A stretch of 50,436 nucleotides of DNA from Methanoregula sp. (GTDB lineage: Archaea; Halobacteriota; Methanomicrobia; Methanomicrobiales; Methanospirillaceae): NCBI GenBank assembly GCA_023228295.1, contig JALOBP010000011.1:1-50436 (forward strand), read 5' to 3'. Numbering within the stretch: the stretch's first letter is position 1; each line of letters opens with the position of its first letter. The notes under the pieces were generated by a model. That model did not search any database, was not told the origin of the DNA, and saw nothing but the letters and a program-made list of their open reading frames with translations. A program made the position numbers and the translations under genes. Positions 16,528-25,080 of the stretch are shown here, piece after piece.

Positions 16528-18826
16528 CATCCTTCACCTCCTTGATTCCGTCCCCGTTTACCGGGACCGGGTGGCCCACATTGAAACCACTGGGCCGGTT
16601 CCCGCACATTACGGGAATCTCAACCGGCAGTTATCTCCTTCTCTCGAAGCATACCTTGGACAGAATTATATCCGCCTTTACTCTCACCAGTGTGAAGCAA
16701 TCGATGCAGCCCGGGCAGGAAAGAACGTCGTCCTCACAACTCCAACGGCAAGCGGCAAGACCCTTGCCTTCAACATACCGGTCTTTGAGATGCTGGAGAT
16801 GAATGAGGAGGCGAGAGCATTGTATCTCTATCCCTCAAAAGCGCTTGCCAATGACCAGTTACTCCCCCTTGAACAAATGAGCCGGTTCACTGGGATTCAG
16901 GCCCGTGCCGCAATCTATGATGGTGATACCCCGCAGTCAAAACGGGCTGCGATCCGGGAAAAATCCCGGATTATCCTGTCCAATCCCCATGAACTGCACC
17001 AGATACTCTGCTGGCATGCCAAGTGGCGTTCATTCCTGTCCAATCTCGATTACATCATTATCGACGAAGCACATCGCTACCGTGGCGTCTTTGGCTCGCA
17101 TATTGCCTGTGTCATCCGCCGTCTTCTCCGTCTCTGTCGGCACTATGGCTCGGAACCACGGTTCATTCTCTCAACCGCTACCCTTGCAAATCCGCAGGGG
17201 TTTGCCTGCAATCTTACAGGACAGGATTTCATCAGTATCGATGAAGACGGATCTCCTCACGGAAGGAAACATTTTGTCCTGTACAATCCGTTCTTCAACG
17301 GAATCAGCGAGAAGTCCGCGCACCAGGAAACAAAAGATCTTCTTGTTTCCTGCGTTAAAGAAAATCTCCAGACCCTTTGTTTCACGGGATCGCGGAAGAT
17401 GGCCGAACTGGTCACGCTCTGGGCCCGCGAGGATGCACGGTTCTCATCTGCCCGCCTCGCTGACTCGATCTCTGTATACCGGGCGGGTTTTTTGCCAGAA
17501 GAACGCAGGGTTATTGAGCGGCAGCTCAAGGATGGGTCGATGAGAGGGGTGATATCGACCAATGCGCTTGAACTCGGGATTAATATTGGGAGCCTTGATG
17601 CGGTTATTATTTCCGGGTATCCGGGAACCATGATGTCAACCCGCCAGCAGGCTGGACGGGCGGGGAGAAAAGGTGCAGATGCCATTGCCATACTGGTTGC
17701 GCAGGGAAATCCCCTTGATCAGTATTTCATGCATCATCCCGGTCTGTTTTTCAACCGGACTCATGAACATGCCATCATTGATCCGAAAAATCCGTATATT
17801 CTATCAGGCCATCTTCTCTGCGCTGCAGCAGAACTCCCTCTTAATGAGGAGACCGACCCGGACTATTTCGGGAATACAATGGCTGATTACCTGCACGATC
17901 TCCAGTCCAATGACCTGCTCCGGAAAACATCACGCGGGTGGGTGTATTCGGGGCGGGGTCGTGCTGCCGATGCAGTCCGGCTTGATGGTATGCCCGGAGA
18001 GACATTCAGGATCCTGTGTCATGGGAAACTTCTCGAAACGATGGACCGGGGCCAGGCATACCGGGAAGCTCATACTGGCGCTATCATGCTCCACCAGGCT
18101 GAGACCTACGTTGTTAATGCGATGGATCTGGAAACACATACGATCCGTGTCACTGAAACCGATGTGGATTATTACACCCAGCCGTTAAAAGAAGTGAATC
18201 TCGCAATTCTGAGGACGCTGGAAACAAAAGACCTCCACGGTATGAAGTGTGCATTCGGGGATGTGGAAGTAACCGAGCACTTCACCGGTTACAAGATCAA
18301 ACGAAAGGATACGATTATCGGGATTGAACCCCTCACGCTCCCGCCCCTCACGTTCAGGACGCGTGCATTCTGGTTTGTTCCCCCCCCGCATGTCGAGCAG
18401 AGCGTGAATGCTGTCGGTCTTGATCTTGCCGGGGGTCTCCACGGGGCAGAACATGCGGTTATTGCCCTCATGCCGCTCCATGTGATGTGCGATCGCTGGG
18501 ATATCGGGGGTTTATCATCCCCAGCATTTGGTGAGATCGGCGAACCTGCGATCTTTGTCTATGATGCGTTTGAAGGGGGTATCGGGCTTGCGGAAAAAGC
18601 GTATGATCTCCTCCCCGCGCTTCTTGCAAGTGCTCATGAACTGGTCCGGGACTGCAGATGTGAAGAAGGCTGCCCCTCCTGCATCCACTCACCGAAATGT
18701 GGGAATGACAATCAGCCTCTCGATAAAGAAGCAACGGTCCTCATTCTAGGGGAATTATGTAGTGAGCCTGAAAAGAATAGCTCCAGTCATACCTGCACCA
18801 CAAGCGGAGTAATTACTGCTCTGTAA
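16514..18826 (+). CDS. YprA/MrfA-like DEAD/DEAH-box helicase with Cys4 C-terminal domain
   Basis: Superfamily 2 helicase of 770 aa. It has Walker A TPTASGKT (residues about 76-83), DEAH box IIIDEAHRYRG (181-191), motif III LSTATLA, and motif VI QQAGRAGR. The C-terminal region holds the DUF1998-type metal site CRCEEGCPSCIHSPKCGN, the arrangement found in MrfA. The start ATG 16514-16516 lies after GGGGGAAT inside the end of the exonuclease gene; frames extending further upstream merely overlap that gene. Bacterial MrfAB repairs mitomycin-type lesions independently of UvrABC. An alternative is a general Lhr-like repair helicase. Confidence 0.87.
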   Translation: MAVPDILHLLDSVPVYRDRVAHIETTGPVPAHYGNLNRQLSPSLEAYLGQNYIRLYSHQCEAIDAARAGKNVVLTTPTASGKTLAFNIPVFEMLEMNEEARALYLYPSKALANDQLLPLEQMSRFTGIQARAAIYDGDTPQSKRAAIREKSRIILSNPHELHQILCWHAKWRSFLSNLDYIIIDEAHRYRGVFGSHIACVIRRLLRLCRHYGSEPRFILSTATLANPQGFACNLTGQDFISIDEDGSPHGRKHFVLYNPFFNGISEKSAHQETKDLLVSCVKENLQTLCFTGSRKMAELVTLWAREDARFSSARLADSISVYRAGFLPEERRVIERQLKDGSMRGVISTNALELGINIGSLDAVIISGYPGTMMSTRQQAGRAGRKGADAIAILVAQGNPLDQYFMHHPGLFFNRTHEHAIIDPKNPYILSGHLLCAAAELPLNEETDPDYFGNTMADYLHDLQSNDLLRKTSRGWVYSGRGRAADAVRLDGMPGETFRILCHGKLLETMDRGQAYREAHTGAIMLHQAETYVVNAMDLETHTIRVTETDVDYYTQPLKEVNLAILRTLETKDLHGMKCAFGDVEVTEHFTGYKIKRKDTIIGIEPLTLPPLTFRTRAFWFVPPPHVEQSVNAVGLDLAGGLHGAEHAVIALMPLHVMCDRWDIGGLSSPAFGEIGEPAIFVYDAFEGGIGLAEKAYDLLPALLASAHELVRDCRCEEGCPSCIHSPKCGNDNQPLDKEATVLILGELCSEPEKNSSSHTCTTSGVITAL

Positions 18827-18838
18827 TCTGATTGCTGT

Positions 18839-19072
18839 TTAGTCCATCAGCACGATCCGGCTCTGTGGCGTCTCCGGCTCGTCATCAAAGATAAACAGTT
18901 CATCGATGGTAATATTCAGTGTTTTTGCCACGTCGTGGGCAAGTTTGAGCGATGGGTTGTATTTGCCCTGTTCCAGGAACACAATCGTTTCACGGCGCAC
19001 GCCAACGATTTTTGCGAGATCGTCCTGTGTCAGCGAAAGCCGGGTGCGGCATTCCTTCATTCGTGTCTGCAT
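18839..19072 (-). CDS. small HTH (Cro/CI-type) transcriptional regulator
   Basis: A single helix-turn-helix domain of 77 aa: LTQDDLAKIVGVRRETIVFLE followed by GKYNPSLKLAHDVAKTLN, close to the YozG/XRE type of regulator that accompanies DUF2178-like membrane proteins. ATG 19070-19072 (MQTRMKECR) gives the normal length. A start at 19150 would overlap the upstream stop by 4 bp and add 26 unusual residues; translational coupling makes it possible. It probably represses its own operon through the paired sites at 19550-19599. Confidence 0.82.
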   Translation of the reverse strand: MQTRMKECRTRLSLTQDDLAKIVGVRRETIVFLEQGKYNPSLKLAHDVAKTLNITIDELFIFDDEPETPQSRIVLMD

Positions 19073-19146
19073 GGGATCCCCGGAATCTGTATTCCCATAT
19101 TGATTGTTTTCATTGAACCTTTCTACGATTAAGGGACAATGCCCTG

Positions 19147-19533
19147 TCACTCAACATCTCCTTTCCGGAAGAGCCATGTCTGGTAGACAACCGCTGATAG
19201 TGCCAGGACGACAACCGACAGGGCAAGGGCATTCTGGGTGCCGAGCCGGAGAACGCCGAAGTAATCCAGCCAGAAAAGGCCAACCATAAAGAAGAGGCCG
19301 GTCAACCACGCATAGGTGATACCATAAGCACCGATCTTCTTCGATCGCTCGTCAGATTCTGGCTCATCGCCATACTTGCGGTGACGGGAGATACCAATTA
19401 TAAGGAAAGCAAATCCTGCAGCCAGGAGCATTGTGCCAATAATTGCCTCCCCCGCGGTGAGCAGGATGGAAACGATACCACTCGTGATCATCAATACTCC
19501 GATAATGATCCGATAAAAATTTCTTGGTTTCAT
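19147..19533 (-). CDS. DUF2178-like integral membrane protein
   Basis: About 128 aa with four predicted membrane segments: residues near 9-27 and 30-48, then a charged cytoplasmic loop (HRKYGDEPESDERSKKIG), then two more. The ESDER motif between the TM pairs is typical of membrane proteins that sit beside small HTH regulators (DUF2178-like). The function is unknown. I prefer ATG 19531-19533 to GTG 19540-19542; AGTGAT lies just upstream of the ATG. It is the first gene of a two-gene operon with the HTH regulator. Confidence 0.72.
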   Translation of the reverse strand: MKPRNFYRIIIGVLMITSGIVSILLTAGEAIIGTMLLAAGFAFLIIGISRHRKYGDEPESDERSKKIGAYGITYAWLTGLFFMVGLFWLDYFGVLRLGTQNALALSVVVLALSAVVYQTWLFRKGDVE

Positions 19534-19549
19534 TGTTATCACTTCTGTA

Positions 19550-19567
19550 TGTTATCTATTTCTAACA
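19550..19567. promoter_or_regulatory. operator copy 1, HTH/DUF2178 operon
   Basis: TGTTATCTATTTCTAACA, an inverted repeat with TGTTA/TAACA arms. It covers the stretch from just below the TATA box to the expected transcription start on the minus strand. Confidence 0.6.
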
Positions 19568-19570
19568 TTA

Positions 19571-19581
19571 CTGTATAATAA
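19571..19581 (-). promoter_or_regulatory. TATA box between the two operators
   Basis: Minus-strand TTATTATACAG lies exactly between the two repeats. Spacing predicts transcription start near 19550, about 17 nt before the membrane protein's ATG. Confidence 0.5.
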
Positions 19582-19599
19582 TGTTATCTATCTCTAACA
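19582..19599. promoter_or_regulatory. operator copy 2, HTH/DUF2178 operon
   Basis: TGTTATCTATCTCTAACA differs from copy 1 at one base and lies 32 bp away start to start, about three helical turns, so two dimers would sit on the same DNA face around the TATA box. Confidence 0.6.
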
Positions 19600-19632
19600 A
19601 AATTGGACAAACCAAAATTTATCCGGAGGAAA

Positions 19633-19648
19633 ATCTAAAAAAAAGAAA
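19633..19648 (-). terminator. U-rich terminator after sepS
   Basis: Immediately after the sepS stop the minus strand reads TTTCTTTTTTTTAG and then TTTT, a typical archaeal U-rich termination signal. It separates sepS from the downstream HTH/DUF2178 promoter. Confidence 0.5.
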
Positions 19649-21232
19649 TTATTCCTTAATAGTTGAGCGGACTGAAAGGAAGACCGGTCCCCTTACATCG
19701 ACCTTCTTTTTATTGTCCGTGATGAACCGCATCGCGTATTCATCGATCTTCAGGTTGATGTCGCTGGGGAGTTTTGCCATCTTAACCTGAACGGTCGTAC
19801 CTTTACCACATCGTGCAGCTTCCTCAATCCGTGCTGCTGCAAGTGCCGAAACTGCGGAAAGATAGGAAATCCCCGTAGGCGCACCCTCTGTCCGTACCTG
19901 CTTCCACTTCTCGGCATCTGGAACGCCAAGCACGGAGCCTTCATGGACAAAGATCTCATTGGCACATGCAGGACCGCAGAGTTTTGCATTCGATTCCGTC
20001 TCCTCGATAACAACCTTCACGTCAGCCCCGCCAAGGGTGCCTTCCCAAGCATCAAATATACAGGGGCCCATTGCCATACCGTTCGCTGCAGCGACTTTTA
20101 CGATTGCTCCAGCGAGTATCTTCCCTTGAAGCAAAACCGGCTCCTCGCGCAGATGCACTGCCCGGGCGATTTCCCGGTTGGAAAGTGAACGGGGGAAGAA
20201 CTGCGGGTAGCAGAGCTGCCGAACATCGTTGGAATTGTATGCGATCATTGCAAGTCGTTCCACGCCAAGGCCGAGATTCATGACCGGGACGCCGACCCCA
20301 TATTCGGCAAGTGCTGAAGGTGAATACATACCGAAGGTTGCCACCTCAACCCATCCGTGGACCGGGTGCCGGGCATATACCTCCGTCTGCGAATCCGGCA
20401 TGTAATACTTTGAGCGTTTCTCATCCGGCTGGAAGCGGAAGTCAGTATAGCCGAAAGCGGATAGGAGCGCTTCGCTGACTGCCTTACCCTCGTCGATCGT
20501 CACGTCCTCGCCAGCAACTATACAGGATGCGGAGTGATAGGTCATAAGACGGGTCGGCCCTTCTGCCTGCTCGCGCCGGAAACAGCGATCCACCGAGAAG
20601 AGGTGAAGCGGCATTGGACTCTTATCCCAGATAGAGCCAAGCGTCATAAACCAGCCGCTCGTCATGTGGCTGCGCAGGGTGGAACGTGACGATTCCGGAG
20701 CGAGTTCCCGGAACTCAGGAAAGACGGCGTCGAGAATATGGACAATGATCCCGTCGTCGGTTTCAAGTACTTTTGAGAGCTCGAACGTAAGCTCGTCACC
20801 ATCGATCTCGGACTTCTTGTAGGAATGAAGTGTCTCGCGGAGTTTCTCCTCGGTGGGAGTGTTCATGGTCTTGCCAAGGATCGCATTGATCTTATCAAGC
20901 CTGTCGCGGGCGATCCCGACATTCGGTCGTGGGAGTCCACCAAGATAGAATACACGGTCGAGCACGGCCATCGCCTCGGGGCCAAACTGGCGGTAGATGT
21001 CCTTCTCATCGATGATGACCGGGACCTCCGCCTCGTCAAAGCCCATCGAGAGGTAGGTCTCGCGCAGCCGGTTGATGGTGGCAAAGACCGGGTGGGCCTG
21101 TGCCCGCTTGTACACCCGGCACGGATAAGTCTCCGCATGCGATGCAGGTGTCAAGACCAATGGGCCCTCGTGCCACGTACCTTCAAAGTTCTCGTGTGAT
21201 TTCTGTTTCCAGTCCTCGGGGTTGAATCTCAT
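19649..21232 (-). CDS. sepS: O-phosphoserine--tRNA(Cys) ligase (SepRS)
   Basis: Charges tRNA-Cys with O-phosphoserine, the first step of tRNA-dependent cysteine synthesis in methanogens; a SepCysS enzyme must complete it and is not in this window. The 527-aa protein starts MRFNPEDWKQKSHENFE and has class II synthetase features: ETYLSMGFDEAEVPVI, the motif 2 region CFRREQAEGPTRLMTYHSAS, and motif 3 MNLGLGVERLAMI. Length and N terminus separate it from PheS. The start overlaps taw1 by 4 bp, so these are coupled. Confidence 0.93.
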   Translation of the reverse strand: MRFNPEDWKQKSHENFEGTWHEGPLVLTPASHAETYPCRVYKRAQAHPVFATINRLRETYLSMGFDEAEVPVIIDEKDIYRQFGPEAMAVLDRVFYLGGLPRPNVGIARDRLDKINAILGKTMNTPTEEKLRETLHSYKKSEIDGDELTFELSKVLETDDGIIVHILDAVFPEFRELAPESSRSTLRSHMTSGWFMTLGSIWDKSPMPLHLFSVDRCFRREQAEGPTRLMTYHSASCIVAGEDVTIDEGKAVSEALLSAFGYTDFRFQPDEKRSKYYMPDSQTEVYARHPVHGWVEVATFGMYSPSALAEYGVGVPVMNLGLGVERLAMIAYNSNDVRQLCYPQFFPRSLSNREIARAVHLREEPVLLQGKILAGAIVKVAAANGMAMGPCIFDAWEGTLGGADVKVVIEETESNAKLCGPACANEIFVHEGSVLGVPDAEKWKQVRTEGAPTGISYLSAVSALAAARIEEAARCGKGTTVQVKMAKLPSDINLKIDEYAMRFITDNKKKVDVRGPVFLSVRSTIKE

Positions 21233-22146
21233 ATCATATGCTCCAGCACTATCACTCTGCTTAGTATATTCTCATCTTTGATCCTGTAATCGCATGCAGC
21301 TGCGACCTTATCCGCAAAAGCCCGCACTTCCGCGTGCTCCGGCATATTCTCTCTTGCCAACCGGTTTCTACTGTATCCCAGATACATATATCCCTTTATT
21401 TCCACAAAGGTTGCGCCTGATTCCTGTAGGATCGCGGCATATTGCTCAGGATTAAAATCGTTGAGTCCTTTGACAAGGGTGATCCGGATTGCTGATCTGC
21501 GGGAACCGAGCTGCTGTAGGCTCTCCTGTACCCGCGCCCAATAATCCCCCTTGGGGCGGCAGACTTTCATGTAGGTTTCACGGTCAGGTGCATCAAGGGA
21601 GACGTACATCTGGAACGGGTGACACTTCGCGAGCATCTCCGGATTCGTTCCATTACTGACCAGGAACGTCGTGTAACCTTTGCTGTTGAAGAGGTCGATG
21701 AGTTCCGGAAGTTTTGAGTAGAACGTTGGTTCCCCGGAGAGCGAGATCGCGACATGTTTCGGGTCGAGCGCTTCCTTCCACCTGTTATCAGTTACTGTAT
21801 TGTCTAATACTGCATTGTAGCCGGCAAGTGCCTTCTTCTGGTATTTGTGAATGCCGGAGAGGATTGTCTCTGGCAGGCATTCCACCTCTTCCTTTGGCTC
21901 GTGCTCAAAGGATCGCCAGCAGAAGAGGCAGCGCTGGTTGCACCGGAGCGTTGGTGTCATCTTGACACACCGATGGCTGTCGATGCCGTAGAACTGATGT
22001 TTGTAGCACATCTCTCCTCCCTGCAGGGCGCGTTTGCACCACATGCAGGGCTTCAGTGCTGCTGTTGAAGATGAAGAAAAAAACTGGTATCCCTGCTTTC
22101 GCAGGGGATCACATGGTGCGGATGGCATCGATCCCGAGTGTCTCAA
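21229..22146 (-). CDS. taw1: tRNA 4-demethylwyosine synthase, radical SAM (Taw1/TYW1)
   Basis: Forms the tricyclic imG-14 base at G37 of tRNA-Phe from methylguanosine and pyruvate. It has the radical-SAM cluster motif CNQRCLFCWR and a second Cys set in the N-terminal region (CMWCKRALQGGEMCYKH) that fits the auxiliary 4Fe-4S cluster of the archaeal enzyme. SLSGEPTFY and VSNGTNPEML are family segments. The 305-aa length is typical. The start lies within the end of argS, overlapping by 38 bp, or by 20 bp if the second Met (22126-22128) is used. Confidence 0.93.
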   Translation of the reverse strand: MRHSGSMPSAPCDPLRKQGYQFFSSSSTAALKPCMWCKRALQGGEMCYKHQFYGIDSHRCVKMTPTLRCNQRCLFCWRSFEHEPKEEVECLPETILSGIHKYQKKALAGYNAVLDNTVTDNRWKEALDPKHVAISLSGEPTFYSKLPELIDLFNSKGYTTFLVSNGTNPEMLAKCHPFQMYVSLDAPDRETYMKVCRPKGDYWARVQESLQQLGSRRSAIRITLVKGLNDFNPEQYAAILQESGATFVEIKGYMYLGYSRNRLARENMPEHAEVRAFADKVAAACDYRIKDENILSRVIVLEHMI

Positions 22147-23776
22147 GTGATTCTTTCAAAGTATTCTGTGCCGCTTTCACGAGCGTAAGGCGGCGATCCC
22201 GTACCTTCCCCTCGCTCTTGAGCACCGGCTCATCATGGTAGAAACAGTTGAAGGTGTCCGCAAGCTCCCTGGCGTAGATGGCGAGGATGTGCGGGCGGAG
22301 CTCGGAAACCACATTGTCGATTGCCATTGGGAACTGGGCGATTTTCTTTGCGAGCGCGATCTCCTGCTTGGTCTCGAGATCGAAGCATTCGGAGAATGTC
22401 CCTGCCTTTCCCAGAATACTGCAGGCCCGGGCATGGGAGTACTGGATGTAGGGGCCACTCTGCCGCTCAAAGTCGAGCGCTTCCTTCCAGTCAAAAACCG
22501 TGCTCTTCTCCGGAGAGACCTTCACGATATCATAGCGGATGGCGGCAAGCCCTACTGATTGTGCAATCGATCTCCGGGTCTCCTCGTCCAGTTCCGGCCT
22601 CCGGGCGGTCACTTCATCAAAGGCACGCTTCCGGATCTCGGTTATGAGGTCGTCAGCAGAGACGAATTTCCCGGCACGGGTGCTCATCGAGCCCTCCGGA
22701 AGGGAAACGAACTCGAAGTGAACAATTTCCGGAACTTTTTCGCCCATGAGTTTCATCGTGCACTGGAGCTGGGCCCCGATAAGCTTGTGATCCGCACCGA
22801 GCACATCGATAACGCGATCGAAGTTTGCTCCTTTCCATGCATGGAATGCGAGGTCGCGGGCTGCATAGACCGAGGTGCCATCACTCCTGCGAAGGACGTA
22901 CTTGTTCTCGAATCCGGACTCCGAGAGGTCCAGTGCGAGCGTCTCCTCATCCCGTGCCTGCGGGAGCCGTTTCAGCTTGTTGATGATCCGTTCGGTGTTC
23001 CCATTCCGGATGAAGTCACTCTCCCAGACAAAACGGTCATGAGCTACGTTAAGGTTCTTCATCGTGACCTTGAACCCGTCAAGGCAACGGGAGACCTCAC
23101 GGCGGAACTTCTTCACGGTTGCAGGATCGCCGTTCTCGATGAGCTGCATGAGCGTATTGACCTGCTGGGTGATGCTCTCGTCCTTCTGGATCTCCTGGTT
23201 AGCAGCGATGTAGATCCGGGCGATGTGGGCATCCTCCTTCTCGTTTTCGAGCTGTTTGCTGTCGAGGTTGTCAAATCCCCAGGCTACGATAGCGATCTGC
23301 CGGCCCATATCATTGACATAGTACTGGACTTCAAGCGGGTAACCCGCCTTACGGAATGCCCGGGCAAGGGTGTCGCCGATGATCGAGTTTCGGATGTGGC
23401 CTACATGAAGAGGACCATTCGGGTTGGCACTTGTATGTTCGAGTACGACACGTGTCGGTTTCCCGGGAAGGTTGCCGTAACCGGGCTTTACGGCTTCCTT
23501 TATCGCCTCGCTCACGTATGCATTGCCGAAAATAAAGTTGATGTACGGGCCTTTTGCCTCAACCGTGATTCCCGTAAGTGCAGGAAGTCTGGACAGTTCC
23601 ACTGCCAGATCCTGCGCGATCATTACCGGCGCCTGTTTTTTCTGCTTGGCGAGTGCAAACGCAATGGTCGTAGCAAGATCGGCATGCTCGCCACCATCTG
23701 TAAGGAGGGCATCTGGGACGCCGGTCGTCTCTTTTATTGCGGTTTCAATGGTTTTGTACATGTCGTGCAACATCAA
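22109..23776 (-). CDS. argS: arginyl-tRNA synthetase
   Basis: Class I synthetase of 555 aa. The HIGH-type motif is ANPNGPLHVGHIRNS (about residue 120). The tRNA-binding N-terminal domain is present, and the C-terminal anticodon-binding domain includes SGPYIQYSHARACSIL and ends with the DALRV-type segment. SMSTRAGKFVSADDL replaces KMSKS in the usual archaeal ArgS manner. The start overlaps the end of prf1 by 4 bp; ATG codons close behind the first are also possible. Confidence 0.96.
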   Translation of the reverse strand: MMLHDMYKTIETAIKETTGVPDALLTDGGEHADLATTIAFALAKQKKQAPVMIAQDLAVELSRLPALTGITVEAKGPYINFIFGNAYVSEAIKEAVKPGYGNLPGKPTRVVLEHTSANPNGPLHVGHIRNSIIGDTLARAFRKAGYPLEVQYYVNDMGRQIAIVAWGFDNLDSKQLENEKEDAHIARIYIAANQEIQKDESITQQVNTLMQLIENGDPATVKKFRREVSRCLDGFKVTMKNLNVAHDRFVWESDFIRNGNTERIINKLKRLPQARDEETLALDLSESGFENKYVLRRSDGTSVYAARDLAFHAWKGANFDRVIDVLGADHKLIGAQLQCTMKLMGEKVPEIVHFEFVSLPEGSMSTRAGKFVSADDLITEIRKRAFDEVTARRPELDEETRRSIAQSVGLAAIRYDIVKVSPEKSTVFDWKEALDFERQSGPYIQYSHARACSILGKAGTFSECFDLETKQEIALAKKIAQFPMAIDNVVSELRPHILAIYARELADTFNCFYHDEPVLKSEGKVRDRRLTLVKAAQNTLKESLETLGIDAIRTM

Positions 23777-25044
23777 TATCCCGTCCTGTAGCGGAGGATT
23801 GCGGCGATCCCGCCAAATGCCGAGAAGAGGATCGATCCCTCCTCGAAATCATCCGAGATGATCTCAACCTTGGAATTACTCTGGTCGGCAAGTTTTGTCA
23901 GTTCGTCGATGATATCGATCTCTTCATCGAGAACGAGCGGTGCAGTACATTTTGGGCAGTTCCCGAGCGGGATGTCCCCTATGGTCTTGCCCGGCTCAAC
24001 ATTTACGGTCTTCTCGCTCGTGTAATCACAGCTCTGGCACTTGATCTTCAGCCGGGATTTACGGAGGGTTGCTGAGAGGAGGAGCATATCAACAGCACCG
24101 ATCTCGAGGTTGTGCCGGATACTATCTTCCCCATATGCGGCAACCCCGTTGTCCTTTACCAGTTCTTTCAGGAACCGGTCCATGAACGCCTTCTCCTTGA
24201 TGACGGTCATCCCTTTGAGTGCATCCTTTGCTGCATCCACCAGTTCCGAGAGTCCGTCCTCGTTGGTGTATGCAACATCGAACAACCCGATGATCCGTTT
24301 CTGGACCTCGTGATGAAGGTATGCTCCCTTCTCAAACTCCTCTTTTGTCGGGCTTGGTCCTCCGATCAGCACACCTTTGAACCGCTCGAAGAAATCCTTC
24401 TCGGCGAGATAGATGGCGCTCGACCGCTCCCCAATCTTGGTGTAAAATTCATCAATGGCGATCTCCCGCAGCCGCCCGAAACGGGCTGCCGACTGGCCGC
24501 CTTTCCGCTGTTTACCCGGGACCGTTGAGTTTGCCCCCCCCATCGGTTCGATACGGTTGCCGCGTAAAAATCCCCAATATGCTTCACGCTTGTCGAGGAC
24601 GAGCAGGCCATACACATATTTCTCCTCAAGCATCAGTTTCAGGGGCTCAAGTTCGAAGTTTGAGCTGCAGCGGTACATATAGAGGTTGAGGGGCTCCGGC
24701 GGCTCGATGATGGTGCACTGGAGATCGGTACGATCCCCGAATGTCTTGACTGTGCCGCAGAAAACCGCAAGGCCCTTGTCTGGTGGGCGCTTGTATGCCT
24801 TGAGACGCGAGAGGATGGATGAGATAGCACTCTGGACGTTGGTCTTGGTCTGCTTACTCTTGATGTTGGCACACTGCCCGAACTCGTCCTTGAGCTGGTT
24901 GGTCACATCATAGATCTGCTTGTCAGGCGGGATGTAGAGCGTGATAAGTTCCGTGCCGTCTCCCTGCTGGGACTGGAGTCTTTCCAGGACTTTTTTGAAC
25001 TCATAACGCTTACGCGCATCGTCCATCTCCACTTCTTCTGCCAT
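23773..25044 (-). CDS. prf1: peptide chain release factor aRF1
   Basis: Recognises all three stop codons and triggers peptide release. The NIKS stop-codon recognition motif is at residues 60-63, GGQ is near residue 180 in GKQRKGGQSAARFGRLRE, and the C-terminal domain carries a zinc-ribbon-like pair (CQSCDYTSE, NCPKCTAPL). Its 423 aa match archaeal aRF1. ATG 25042-25044 is chosen: GAGGT lies at good spacing, and the upstream TTG at 25056 abuts the same GAGGT. It leads argS-taw1-sepS. Confidence 0.96.
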   Translation of the reverse strand: MAEEVEMDDARKRYEFKKVLERLQSQQGDGTELITLYIPPDKQIYDVTNQLKDEFGQCANIKSKQTKTNVQSAISSILSRLKAYKRPPDKGLAVFCGTVKTFGDRTDLQCTIIEPPEPLNLYMYRCSSNFELEPLKLMLEEKYVYGLLVLDKREAYWGFLRGNRIEPMGGANSTVPGKQRKGGQSAARFGRLREIAIDEFYTKIGERSSAIYLAEKDFFERFKGVLIGGPSPTKEEFEKGAYLHHEVQKRIIGLFDVAYTNEDGLSELVDAAKDALKGMTVIKEKAFMDRFLKELVKDNGVAAYGEDSIRHNLEIGAVDMLLLSATLRKSRLKIKCQSCDYTSEKTVNVEPGKTIGDIPLGNCPKCTAPLVLDEEIDIIDELTKLADQSNSKVEIISDDFEEGSILFSAFGGIAAILRYRTGY

Positions 25045-25060
25045 TGCCGGATTCAAACCT

Positions 25061-25078
25061 CTCTATAAGCTTATATCT
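25061..25078 (-). promoter_or_regulatory. prf1 promoter (TATA box)
   Basis: Minus-strand AGATATAAGCTTATAGAG contains a TATA element near 25072, predicting transcription start near 25046. It lies between the hydrolase stop and prf1, so the aRF1-argS-taw1-sepS cluster can be expressed independently of the que genes. Confidence 0.45.
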
Positions 25079-25080
25079 AT

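Noticed and set aside
22559..23791. 410-codon open frame on the plus strand
   Set aside because: It lies entirely antisense to argS and prf1 end, whose protein families are unmistakable; high GC third positions keep the opposite frame open.
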